Virus record (IMG/VR): IMGVR_UViG_3300032893_000146
Coordinates: 1 to 39,965 of that record
Direction: 5' to 3' (one strand)
Length of the DNA: 39,965 nucleotides
Source: a virus
Part shown: one piece after another, positions 5,527-12,468 of the stretch
How positions within the stretch are numbered: position 1 is the stretch's first letter
Layout of the letters: each line of letters begins with the position of its first letter
The notes under the pieces: generated by a model
Seen by the model: the letters and a program-made list of their open reading frames with translations, nothing else
Databases searched by the model: none
Told to the model about the DNA's origin: nothing
Position numbers and translations under genes: made by a program

Positions 5527-5690
5527 TGCTGAAAGATGACGAATACCAAGAAATCAAAGATGCTATTTTAAACATTCTTGTTTTCCATAGTGAAAAGTTA
5601 GGCAAAATTTCATTTGCTAGCGCCAGGATTGAAATAGATAACTTTATTGAAAAATTAATAGAGAAAAGACAATGTCAGGAAAAAGAATAG
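5526..5690 (+). CDS. Small helical protein overlapping the recombinase
   Basis: A 54-aa frame starting MLKDDEYQEIKDAIL, entered by a TAATG overlap with the membrane protein gene and ending 19 bases inside the recombinase gene. Two amphipathic helices are likely. Overlap on both sides argues for a real, co-translated gene. Function unknown. Confidence 0.6.
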   Translation: MLKDDEYQEIKDAILNILVFHSEKLGKISFASARIEIDNFIEKLIEKRQCQEKE

Positions 5691-6274
5691 GATACGCACG
5701 TGTAAGTACAGCCGAGCAAAATCCTGATAGGCAACTAGAAGGAATTGTCTTGGATAAAAAATTTATAGATTACTGTTCAGGAAAGGATACCAATCGCCCA
5801 CAACTAAAGATCATGCTTGACTATCTGAGAGAAGATGACGAACTTTTTGTGCACTCCCTTGATAGGTTGGCCAGGAATATGAAAGATTTACGCCAGCTCG
5901 TAGATGATCTGACAGCTCGGAGTATAAAAATCCACTTTATCACCGAAGGTCTTGTTTTTACCGGAGAAGACTCCCCCATGGCAATGTTAACGCTGCAAAT
6001 ATTTGGTTCTGTGGCAGAATTTTTGCGAAAAGTGAACCTTGAAACGCAAGCAGAAGGGATTAGATTAGCAAAGGCGAGAGGAGTCTATGAAGGTAGAAAA
6101 TCTATATTTTGCAATGAGCTCGAAGAAAAAATACGCATGGAAATGCTTACACGTGATAAAAAATCAGATATAGCTAAAAATCTGGGAATTTCTCGCACTT
6201 CCCTTTATAGATTTTTGAAGATCATCGAGGAAAAGGACAAAATTACCTGGTCATGTGTCCCACAGGTAGCATAA
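5672..6274 (+). CDS. Serine recombinase (resolvase/invertase family)
   Basis: A 200-aa small serine recombinase, which cuts and rejoins DNA at short paired sites through a Ser-DNA link. Order: catalytic domain with GYARVST (Arg10 and the nucleophile Ser12), SGKDTNRPQLKIML, DRLARN (Arg65 and Arg68), TGEDSPMAML, then the long E-helix from AEFLRK (Arg119) and Glu124. The C-terminal helix-turn-helix lies at about 155-185 (KSDIAKNLGISRTSLYRFL). The usual ER after the helix core is ET here (Thr125), a small departure. Length is typical. It is the only site-specific recombinase seen, so it may resolve dimers, invert DNA or integrate the phage. Its sites were not found. Confidence 0.92.
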   Translation: MSGKRIGYARVSTAEQNPDRQLEGIVLDKKFIDYCSGKDTNRPQLKIMLDYLREDDELFVHSLDRLARNMKDLRQLVDDLTARSIKIHFITEGLVFTGEDSPMAMLTLQIFGSVAEFLRKVNLETQAEGIRLAKARGVYEGRKSIFCNELEEKIRMEMLTRDKKSDIAKNLGISRTSLYRFLKIIEEKDKITWSCVPQVA

Positions 6275-6282
6275 GGAAAATA

Positions 6283-6480
6283 ATGCCGACATACTGTTAC
6301 AGATGCCCGAGATGTGGTCTTGAGCAAGAACATAAACATGGGGTCAATGAGCAATTTCCTGTCTCATGTCCTTATTGTTCTTCAAAAACTGAAAGTGTTG
6401 GAATGATTCCTAAAATCTACAAGCCGCCAGTTCATTTCAAAGGCTCTGGATTCTATGAAACGGACTACAAGGGCAAATGA
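6283..6480 (+). CDS. FmdB-type zinc-ribbon protein
   Basis: A 65-aa protein starting MPTYCYRCPRCGLEQEHKHG. The ATG at 6283 has AAGGAAAATA before it. The form from 6253 would overlap the recombinase gene. Two CxxC pairs (CPRC near residue 8, CPYC near residue 33) make the zinc ribbon of the FmdB putative-regulator family, and GSGFYETDYKGK closes it as in many family members. Small zinc ribbons of this type are frequent in phages, with no settled role. It overlaps the next zinc-ribbon gene by four bases. Confidence 0.85.
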   Translation: MPTYCYRCPRCGLEQEHKHGVNEQFPVSCPYCSSKTESVGMIPKIYKPPVHFKGSGFYETDYKGK

Positions 6481-6614
6481 CATACTTGGTTTATTTCAGG
6501 TGCCCTTTTTGCGGAAATCATCACTCTTTATATCGCGTTGATAGCAAGCCCTCTTTCGTATGCTGTGGACTGTATATTATTTATGAAAGTTGGAGCTATG
6601 GACAAGCAAAGTAA
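6477..6614 (+). CDS. Second small zinc-ribbon protein
   Basis: A 45-aa frame entered through ATGA overlap with the FmdB gene. It begins MTYLVYFRCPFCGNHHSLYR and has a second Cys pair at FVCCGLY, so four Cys could hold one zinc. It is the last gene of the plus-strand early block and nearly meets the end of the convergent late operon. No terminator with a T run is visible between 6615 and 6640. Confidence 0.65.
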   Translation: MTYLVYFRCPFCGNHHSLYRVDSKPSFVCCGLYIIYESWSYGQAK

Positions 6615-6640
6615 AAATTCGCTGGCTTTATCCTATTTAT

Positions 6641-7003
6641 TTAAAGAGTGTTCGCCCTTCCACGCAAGTAAGCGGATTCTTCAGGCTTTCTGATCTTCCT
6701 ATTCTTGAAAGTCAGTGTCTGATAATCGGAATCGGAAAGCGGCATCGATTCTCCTGTAATGTCCATGAAAAGAGAAATGACTTTCCTCCATTTGTTAGAT
6801 CCAAAGGGAGTTGTAAGACACAGGGTGGCTTTAAAATATTTAGCGATTGCAACATCGTTGTAAGTATATCCATAGCGCATGAAGAAAAAGCGCTTAAGGT
6901 CGAAAAAATCAAAAAAAGGAAGCTCGCCCTTCACGATCACGCCATATTCGAAATGACAAACACGGTAAGAGGATTCACATGTGAGTAAAGAAGGGCATTG
7001 CAT
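6641..7003 (-). CDS. Unknown protein at the end of the late operon
   Basis: A 120-aa frame, rich in aromatic residues (FFDFFDLKRFFFMRYGYTY) with a plausible globular composition. It is the last minus-strand frame of the late region, 40 bases after the 48-aa gene. No clear ribosome site precedes it, and a 132-residue frame lies on the other strand. The minus frame is preferred because it continues the operon direction and has a more protein-like composition. Function unknown. Confidence 0.5.
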   Translation of the reverse strand: MQCPSLLTCESSYRVCHFEYGVIVKGELPFFDFFDLKRFFFMRYGYTYNDVAIAKYFKATLCLTTPFGSNKWRKVISLFMDITGESMPLSDSDYQTLTFKNRKIRKPEESAYLRGRANTL

Positions 7004-7043
7004 AATTCTAAGAGAGTATCAGAAGTTAAGATAAACTTAAATA

Positions 7044-7190
7044 CTACTTTTTCTTTGGAATTTTGGCCCCTGACTTTCTTGCTGTATTTAGTGCTATCGC
7101 TACAGCCTGCTTTTGTGGTTTCCCATGCTCCATCTCTGTACGTATGTTAGAGCTTATATCTTTTTTAGACTTTCCATGTTTTAATGGCAT
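7044..7190 (-). CDS. Small basic protein, DUF6496-like
   Basis: A 48-aa frame starting MPLKHGKSKKDISSNI, with a middle GKPQKQAVAIAL and a Lys-rich end. This pattern (PLK-GKS-K-IS-NI ... GKPQKQAVAIAL) is that of the DUF6496 group of short phage and bacterial proteins, whose role is not known. AGAGGGA precedes the ATG at 7190. It follows the last fibre gene by nine bases in the same operon. Confidence 0.8.
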   Translation of the reverse strand: MPLKHGKSKKDISSNIRTEMEHGKPQKQAVAIALNTARKSGAKIPKKK

Positions 7191-7199
7191 TTTTCCCTC

Positions 7200-8030
7200 T
7201 TAGGTTGTGTATTCAGTTACAAATAAAACAGATAGTGGGGCCGTTAAAAATCCTACCGCCGCTGCACTTAAAGAAATCGAATTTACCTGAAAGCCTGAGC
7301 TATTTGTAGCTCCAGCCCTAATTTTAAAAGTTGTGGAAGATGTTGTCCCGGCTGTCATATAATAATTAAAAGGAATTGAAACCGAATAACTAGAATTAAA
7401 TCCTCCTAATGCTGCAGTGTCAAAGGTGCATCCGCAATCATATAAAGGGGTTGTGGTAGCATCTTGAAAGATTCCGACTATAAAATTCTGTATCCCCGGA
7501 CTTCCAGTATTTCCATTTATAAAAGCGATCACCTGTCCTTGGATAACAAGAATATGACTTGAACTTGTCGGGGTTATTGCCACGGACATAATTTGCGTAC
7601 CTGTTGAAGTTGTAAAAGCTCCTGCAATAATATTGGTTCCTAAAGACGTTGCTGCAGAAGTGCTCGTTCTCACTTGATTTATTACGGCACCTGTTGAAGC
7701 TGCCGCAGAGGTCCAATTCGTCCCATCGCTGGTCAACACGTTCCCTGATGTTCCAGGAACTGCCCAAGTTTCTGTGCTAGCCACCCAGTTGGTACCGTCG
7801 CTAACGATGATTTTTCTCGTGGTAGCAGATGCATTCGGAAACGTTGGAGTCGATGACACTATGTTGGTTCCGTCTGAGACTAAGATTTTTCCCGACGTGC
7901 CTGCTGTGCTAGGATAAGTTGCTGTGCTATAAGCCGGAGTGATTCCAGCTCCTGCGCCTTGCAATATAGTTCCTGTTGCTCCTGTAGGTAAATTAGCGTT
8001 AACTGTATTTCTTGTATAACCTTGACTCAT
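7200..8030 (-). CDS. Tail fibre protein (276 aa)
   Basis: The N-terminal half holds Gly/Thr/Ser/Ala repeats of the fibre type: TSGKILVSDGTNIVSSTPTF, then TTRKIIVSDGTNWVAST, then TSGNVLTSDGTNWTSAA, about 25 residues per unit, expected to form a trimeric beta stalk. The C-terminal half (from NQVRTSTSAATSLG) is non-repeating and likely the receptor-binding head; ITPTSSSHILVIQGQV is a strand pattern common in fibre tips. It opens MSQGYT, similar to the neighbour's MAQGYT. A 143-base stretch is almost the same as in the next gene upstream. Last fibre gene of the operon. Confidence 0.8.
   Translation of the reverse strand: MSQGYTRNTVNANLPTGATGTILQGAGAGITPAYSTATYPSTAGTSGKILVSDGTNIVSSTPTFPNASATTRKIIVSDGTNWVASTETWAVPGTSGNVLTSDGTNWTSAAASTGAVINQVRTSTSAATSLGTNIIAGAFTTSTGTQIMSVAITPTSSSHILVIQGQVIAFINGNTGSPGIQNFIVGIFQDATTTPLYDCGCTFDTAALGGFNSSYSVSIPFNYYMTAGTTSSTTFKIRAGATNSSGFQVNSISLSAAAVGFLTAPLSVLFVTEYTT
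7783..7925. repeat. 143-base direct repeat, copy 1
   Basis: Matches 8535-8677 with six differences by my reading (about 96% identity), same orientation. It encodes two stalk repeats in the 276-aa fibre gene. The DNA likeness is higher than the surrounding protein likeness, which points to recent duplication or gene conversion. Confidence 0.9.
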
Positions 8031-8038
8031 TTTTATCC

Positions 8039-8953
8039 TTAAAGTGACACTATGTAGTATAAAATCGTAAAATTCATTGTGTTGTTATTTGCTGCATTAC
8101 CTGATATTTCGGTAGATATTGGATTGTAAAGATTTAAAGCTGTGTTTTCTAAACTTGCTATAGCTACGTTTGTAATCGTCGTCGAAGCATTACTTCCATA
8201 TTTACTAGCTGATGAGGTAATAAGCGCGTTTGTCAGAATGACAACGGAGTTGGCGGTACCATAAGCATAATTTATTGTTTGCGAGGCGCCGGCTGTAAAA
8301 ACATTAGATCCGCCATAAAGCAACTTCCCGATGGCGGAAACTACAACATATACTTTTCCGGCTCCAGGGGCTGCTAAAACTTGTATAGGCGTTCCATGTA
8401 AATTTTTGATTTGAGAATTTGTTAAAGGTGTTGTTACGCTATAAATGGTCGGAGCCGCAGAGGTCCAGTTTGTTCCATCAGAAGTCATTAAATTCGCACT
8501 TGTTCCAGGGGTAGCATAAGTTTCCGTAGAGGCAACCCAGTTTGTACCATCGCTAACGATGATTTTTCTCGTGGTAGCAGATGCATTCGGAAACGTTGGG
8601 GTCGATGACACTATGTTGGTTCCGTCTGAGACTAAGATTTTTCCCGACGTCCCTGCGGTGCTGGGATAAGTTGCTGTTGACCATGATGGAGCTGCACTTG
8701 ATCCAGAGCGTAGGATCTGCCCAGCTGTAGCGGTGCCAGATAAAATCGCTCCTGCTGCAGCAGTGGAATAGAATATGCCTCCATTGGAAGCCGCTAAATT
8801 AGCGTTCGTCCCTCCATGCGCTAAACTTACAGGATTCGTAAGGTTATCCACATATGTTTTTACTGCTTGTTGAGACGGAACAAGATTATTGCTATTCGGG
8901 GAAAGGCCTGTATCCGTACTTATTGGATCGCCTGAAGTATATCCTTGAGCCAT
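8039..8953 (-). CDS. Tail fibre protein (304 aa)
   Basis: The start at 8953 (MAQGYTSGDPIS) is chosen because CAGGAGAA precedes it and because the neighbour opens in the same way. The frame from 8974 would only add a short basic leader. The N-terminal part includes SQQAVKTYVDNL, a helix frequent in fibre N-domains, and HGGTNANLAASNGG. The middle holds SDGTN repeats. The C-terminal domain starts near TNSQIKNLHGTPIQVL and APGAGKVYVV, a head type seen in many phage fibres and different from the previous gene's. This suggests a shared stalk with exchanged tips. Confidence 0.8.
   Translation of the reverse strand: MAQGYTSGDPISTDTGLSPNSNNLVPSQQAVKTYVDNLTNPVSLAHGGTNANLAASNGGIFYSTAAAGAILSGTATAGQILRSGSSAAPSWSTATYPSTAGTSGKILVSDGTNIVSSTPTFPNASATTRKIIVSDGTNWVASTETYATPGTSANLMTSDGTNWTSAAPTIYSVTTPLTNSQIKNLHGTPIQVLAAPGAGKVYVVVSAIGKLLYGGSNVFTAGASQTINYAYGTANSVVILTNALITSSASKYGSNASTTITNVAIASLENTALNLYNPISTEISGNAANNNTMNFTILYYIVSL
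8535..8677. repeat. 143-base direct repeat, copy 2
   Basis: Partner of 7783-7925, offset 752 bases, inside the 304-aa fibre gene. Recombination between the copies would fuse the N-terminal part of this gene to the tip of the next one. Confidence 0.9.
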
Positions 8954-8954
8954 T

Positions 8955-9284
8955 CTAAGAATTCTCCTGGCCAAAAAGCGTAAAAGAAAGGGTCGCTAAA
9001 GTAGCATATACTGAAACCACATCAGTGGTTGCAAGAGAAATCCCTACTGTTGCTATGAAAGTATCATTTCCAGGCATAGCCACATCATAATAAAGGTACA
9101 TCTGGTTCGCAATAGCCGCTCCTGCAGGCCTAACGGCCACCCTAAAAGTGGTTGGCGTTGCTGATCTATTACAAACAACGATGCTCGACGCCACAGCTGT
9201 TGTTAAAGCTGGAACCGTATAAATATCTGTTAGGGATGCTGCGCCTGGCGCTGATTGACCTAAGACTTTTAATGCATTTGCCAT
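8955..9284 (-). CDS. Small virion protein associated with fibres
   Basis: A 109-aa protein starting MANALKVLGQSAPGAASLTD. TAGGAGG lies just before this ATG, so the longer frame from 9389 is rejected. The sequence, with TDIYTVPALTTAVASSIVVC and NRSATPTTFRVAVRPAGAAI, is a compact beta-sandwich type commonly found beside phage fibre genes and usually annotated as a structural or hypothetical protein. It ends VSVYATLATLSFTLFG. Its start codon shares bases with the stop of the 381-aa fibre gene. It may cap or decorate the fibre base. Confidence 0.75.
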   Translation of the reverse strand: MANALKVLGQSAPGAASLTDIYTVPALTTAVASSIVVCNRSATPTTFRVAVRPAGAAIANQMYLYYDVAMPGNDTFIATVGISLATTDVVSVYATLATLSFTLFGQENS

Positions 9285-10429
9285 TACATTCCTCCTAATA
9301 ATAGTACTTGTGTGTAGTCGCTCGAAGACAATCCACCACTGGCAGCTTGCCACGAAGGAGGAGCCCCGGAGTTTGCAGTTAATACCCATCCAGGGGTTCC
9401 GCTATTTGCAAGAATAGAAGGAACGCCAGTATGTGAGGTAATCATTACTCCGTCTATTGCAGTTGTAATTTCACTGATGGTATTGTTCGCGCTCGAGTAT
9501 AGAACCCGATTGATCGTCGTAGTATTTGGATACGTTGCGGTGGTAGCAACCCAATTAGTGCCATCGGCTCGCAATATAGTTCCTGTTCCTGTTGCTGTGG
9601 AAGGGTAGGTCGCTGTAGACCATGTGGGATCTGCTGAAGTATTTGTTTGTAAAACCTGACCGGTAGAGCCTGCCCCCAGCTGCGTTAGCGTTGCTGTCCC
9701 TGCTCCAATTTGTAGCGCATGATTTGTTAAGCCTGTTAATTGTGCAGTAAGACTGCTGCCAGCGCCGGATGTAGTTATACTTCCAGTCCCTAAAATATTC
9801 CAATTTCCGGCAGTTGGAGCTAAAGCTCCTCCAGAGTTTCCGGTAATAGTCTGTGCAATTCCTGTTCCACTCGTACTTACAAACCCATTTGCATCTACAG
9901 TAAATTTTGCAGAATCAAAATTGCATAATCCTATTTTCGTTGCATCTGCAGCCGCGAGAGCCTGTGAAATTTGAACTTCAATGGCCATTGTATGTGAGCT
10001 AGTGCCATCTGATCTTACAGGATTTGTTCCAGCGGAAACCACCGCTCCATTGATTGTTACAAGCCCTCCAGCTGTCGGAGAAATAGGGTTGGTTCCGGTT
10101 TGTGTTCCGATGGAGCTAATTCCAGTTGCTCCCCCATGAAAAGTCACAAATCCATTAGCATCTACTGAAAAAGATGAAGAGTCGAAAGCGGCTAGCCCTA
10201 TCTTTGTTGCATCAGTTGAGGCTATAGCTTGAGACTTTTGGATGTCAACTGTAAGTGTGTTCCCTGAAGCGGTAGTTTCAACTGGGATGGATCCTGCGAC
10301 TGTGGATGTGCCTAAAATATTTAAAATATGAGCAACAGGAGTTGCGGTACCAACATCCGCAACAAACGTTGTGGGGACGTCAGGAGGTAAGGTTCCGCTT
10401 GTTACTTTTAATCGTCCAGCTTGACTCAT
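9284..10429 (-). CDS. Tail fibre protein with MSQAGRL anchor (381 aa)
   Basis: The protein opens MSQAGRLKVTSGTLPPDVPT, then FVADVGTATPVAHILNILGT, the anchor domain shared with the 191-aa gene upstream. In other phages proteins with this N-terminus are tail appendages. Two similar blocks follow (KIGLAAFDSSSFSVDANGFV and KIGLCNFDSAKFTVDANGFV), so there is an internal duplication of about 80 residues. Then come stalk repeats and a short C-terminal end (SSDYTQVLLLGGM). It has no large tip domain, so it may be a connector or stalk. Confidence 0.75.
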   Translation of the reverse strand: MSQAGRLKVTSGTLPPDVPTTFVADVGTATPVAHILNILGTSTVAGSIPVETTASGNTLTVDIQKSQAIASTDATKIGLAAFDSSSFSVDANGFVTFHGGATGISSIGTQTGTNPISPTAGGLVTINGAVVSAGTNPVRSDGTSSHTMAIEVQISQALAAADATKIGLCNFDSAKFTVDANGFVSTSGTGIAQTITGNSGGALAPTAGNWNILGTGSITTSGAGSSLTAQLTGLTNHALQIGAGTATLTQLGAGSTGQVLQTNTSADPTWSTATYPSTATGTGTILRADGTNWVATTATYPNTTTINRVLYSSANNTISEITTAIDGVMITSHTGVPSILANSGTPGWVLTANSGAPPSWQAASGGLSSSDYTQVLLLGGM

Positions 10430-10435
10430 TATGCC

Positions 10436-11011
10436 TCAAGAAAGAACAAAAGTTAAACTAGCTCCAAGATTGGAAGGCTGTTGTGCCCATGCCGGGCTAA
10501 CAAAGGTTATATCGACAAAATCCCCGGCATTTACAGTTGCGCCAATAGAAGAATTGTTAATATTTACGATCGCTGAATTCAATTTAATAGTAGTAGAAAT
10601 AGCAAAGTTAGTGGTGTCATTAACTCTTATATTCATTGTGCAATTTTCTGAAGAAGATAAAATCCCATTTACAAGTATCTGTGCGTAGCATATATTTATT
10701 GTTCCTGACCTAGGCATAATAAACCGTGAATAGGTGCCCGATGTTGTGTTAGCAACGAAATTTCCCTGAGATGTGAGATAATAAGTTGTATTATTAACAG
10801 CAGCTCCAACGGCTTTAGTTTGAATAAAAAAAGTTGCAGGAGATGTAATATTGATCGTATTTCCTGACCCTGAAGTACTTGTCCCAGAGACGCCCAAGAC
10901 ATTCAAGATATTCCCTGAAGGAACCGCCGTGCCCGAATTTGTTACAAAAGATTCCGGAACGGTGCCAGGAATTAATGGAGTCGATTTTGAAAGCCTGCCA
11001 GCTTGACTCAT
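10436..11011 (-). CDS. Fibre or appendage protein with MSQAGRL anchor (191 aa)
   Basis: This opens MSQAGRLSKSTPLIPGTVPE followed by SFVTNSGTAVPSGNILNVLG, closely like the start of the next gene (SGTATP-ILNILG). The C-terminal 120 residues are a different domain: TYYLTSQGNFVANTTSGTYS leading to NAGDFVDITFVSPAW, a jelly-roll-like head seen on phage appendages. It overlaps the coiled-coil gene upstream by four bases. It is probably an alternative tip on a common anchor. Confidence 0.75.
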   Translation of the reverse strand: MSQAGRLSKSTPLIPGTVPESFVTNSGTAVPSGNILNVLGVSGTSTSGSGNTINITSPATFFIQTKAVGAAVNNTTYYLTSQGNFVANTTSGTYSRFIMPRSGTINICYAQILVNGILSSSENCTMNIRVNDTTNFAISTTIKLNSAIVNINNSSIGATVNAGDFVDITFVSPAWAQQPSNLGASLTFVLS

Positions 11012-11868
11012 TGACCCTCTCTAAGTTTAATTTGATTTAACATTAGTAGCGCTTGATCTAGCTTTTTTTCTAAGATCATAATGCGAGATTCATTATTAGC
11101 CGATCGCAAATGGGCGTTCTTTGCGTCCAAAGAGACAGGCTCTATAACCTGACGCATAGAGTTTTTTGCGTCTTCTAAGGAGGGAATAAGAGGCTTTGGA
11201 ATAGATTCAAACCTCTGGTTAACGAGCGCGAGGATTTTTTCCTGTGTATCTTTTATGAGGCTCATAAACGAAGAATTCGCTTTATCAATTGTCGAAGTGA
11301 TACAATTTAGTGAATCAATATGTTTTTTATTGAAAAGCGAATGCTCAGAAACTTTATCAGAAAGAGAATTAATCTTATTGTTAATATCAAGCTGGGCTTT
11401 ATTCAAAGTCTCAAGCTTAACATAGCAATCATTTTTAAATTGATCTAGCTCCCTGCCTGTTTTTGTGCAGTAATCCCTGAACTCTGCCGCTTCCTTTTTT
11501 TCAACAAATGATGTGCTATGAGTTTTTAAGGCCTCTAGATGAAGGGAAAGATTGTTTACAACATTCAAGAATGCATCTTGAGATTGTTTTAATTTCTCGT
11601 CACTATGTTGTAAAAGCGTTTTCTCCTCATTTAAGACATCGATATGTTTTTTAATTTCTAACAACTTATCTTGCGAAGTCTTCACACAAGCATCCGTGAA
11701 GGTATCTAAATGTTCTAGATTATTTTCGAGATTGACTTGATTGTGCTCAACTTCTTGAATCTTTATCTTTAAATCTTTGATAAGATCATCTTGATCGTCA
11801 AGGCGCTTTTGACTGTCTTGAAAACGCTTAACAATGAAATCAACTTGCTCTGTGATATCTTTCCCCAT
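11008..11868 (-). CDS. Long coiled-coil virion protein
   Basis: A 286-aa protein that is almost wholly charged heptad sequence from residue 5 to 230 (examples VDFIVKRFQDSQKRLDDQDD and KLLEIKK-type repeats), then a short Pro-containing hinge (ESIPKPLIPSLEDAKNSM) and a last helix (RIMILEKKLDQALLMLNQIK). It has no membrane segment. Position between fibre genes suggests a rod or linker that extends the appendage. A role in assembly is another option. It overlaps both neighbours by one to four bases, so it is part of the late operon. Confidence 0.7.
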   Translation of the reverse strand: MGKDITEQVDFIVKRFQDSQKRLDDQDDLIKDLKIKIQEVEHNQVNLENNLEHLDTFTDACVKTSQDKLLEIKKHIDVLNEEKTLLQHSDEKLKQSQDAFLNVVNNLSLHLEALKTHSTSFVEKKEAAEFRDYCTKTGRELDQFKNDCYVKLETLNKAQLDINNKINSLSDKVSEHSLFNKKHIDSLNCITSTIDKANSSFMSLIKDTQEKILALVNQRFESIPKPLIPSLEDAKNSMRQVIEPVSLDAKNAHLRSANNESRIMILEKKLDQALLMLNQIKLREGQ

Positions 11869-12203
11869 TATTCTCCCTTCCCGTAAATGGCAACTACGTA
11901 AAAACTTCCGGTCGTAGGCGCGCTTATATATTTTATATATAGCTGTGTGCCCATTTCATATCTAAAACTTTCATTGCCGTCTTGATCGCTCGTCAAGTCG
12001 AAAAGAGAAAATCCTTCTGAAGGGACAAAGAGGTTATCTGTTGTCCCGTCAAAACTAATCATTACATCGCCATCGGTATTATTGATGAATTGCAGAACTC
12101 TCATTGCATGCCCGAAGGTTGTGCCAAGGGCTACATAGGCATTAGTAATACTACCAAAGGCAACTGAGCGAATGGCATCAAAACGAACTATATTAGACGA
12201 CAT
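11868..12203 (-). CDS. Small beta-rich virion protein
   Basis: A 111-aa protein starting MSSNIVRFDAIRSVAFG. The start at 12203 has AGAGGTG before it, while the frame from 12257 adds a hydrophobic leader with no ribosome site. Alternating strands (HAMRVLQFINNTDGDVMISF, then GTQLYIKYISAPTTGSFYVV) suggest a single beta-sandwich. Proteins like this occur near tail appendage genes of many podoviruses without a proven role. It overlaps the 67-aa gene by 11 bases. Confidence 0.7.
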   Translation of the reverse strand: MSSNIVRFDAIRSVAFGSITNAYVALGTTFGHAMRVLQFINNTDGDVMISFDGTTDNLFVPSEGFSLFDLTSDQDGNESFRYEMGTQLYIKYISAPTTGSFYVVAIYGKGE

Positions 12204-12396
12204 CGGACACCTCTTTTGGCTCTTCAGGATCTTTAGGAGCATCCAGCTTATGAGCATTTGTTACAATTTCCAAAATCTGCTCTCTCATTTTAAACAGCGC
12301 TTGTAAAGCATGAGGGGCAGGCGTATTAGGCAGCATTGAAAGAACGAAAGGGAAATCTTCAATTTTTTCCTCGAAGTGAACCATTTGTTTTAACAT
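12193..12396 (-). CDS. Small helical protein of unknown function
   Basis: A 67-aa protein starting MLKQMVHFEEKIEDFPFVLS, preceded by CAGGAGA at good spacing. A Pro-rich turn (PNTPAPHALQAL) separates two helices and the tail is Glu/Pro-rich. It lies between the giant fibre gene and the 111-aa virion gene in the late operon. No family was recognised. Confidence 0.65.
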   Translation of the reverse strand: MLKQMVHFEEKIEDFPFVLSMLPNTPAPHALQALFKMREQILEIVTNAHKLDAPKDPEEPKEVSDVV

Positions 12397-12468
12397 GTAG
12401 CTTTCTCCTGTTTTTGAACGGTTTTTTTCACATCATACATATTGAAAATTTCCACGCTACAATTATTT

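Noticed and set aside
6590-6988. 132-residue plus-strand frame opposite the 120-aa gene
   Set aside because: It overlaps the end of the zinc-ribbon gene, has no ribosome site and a less protein-like composition than the minus-strand frame.
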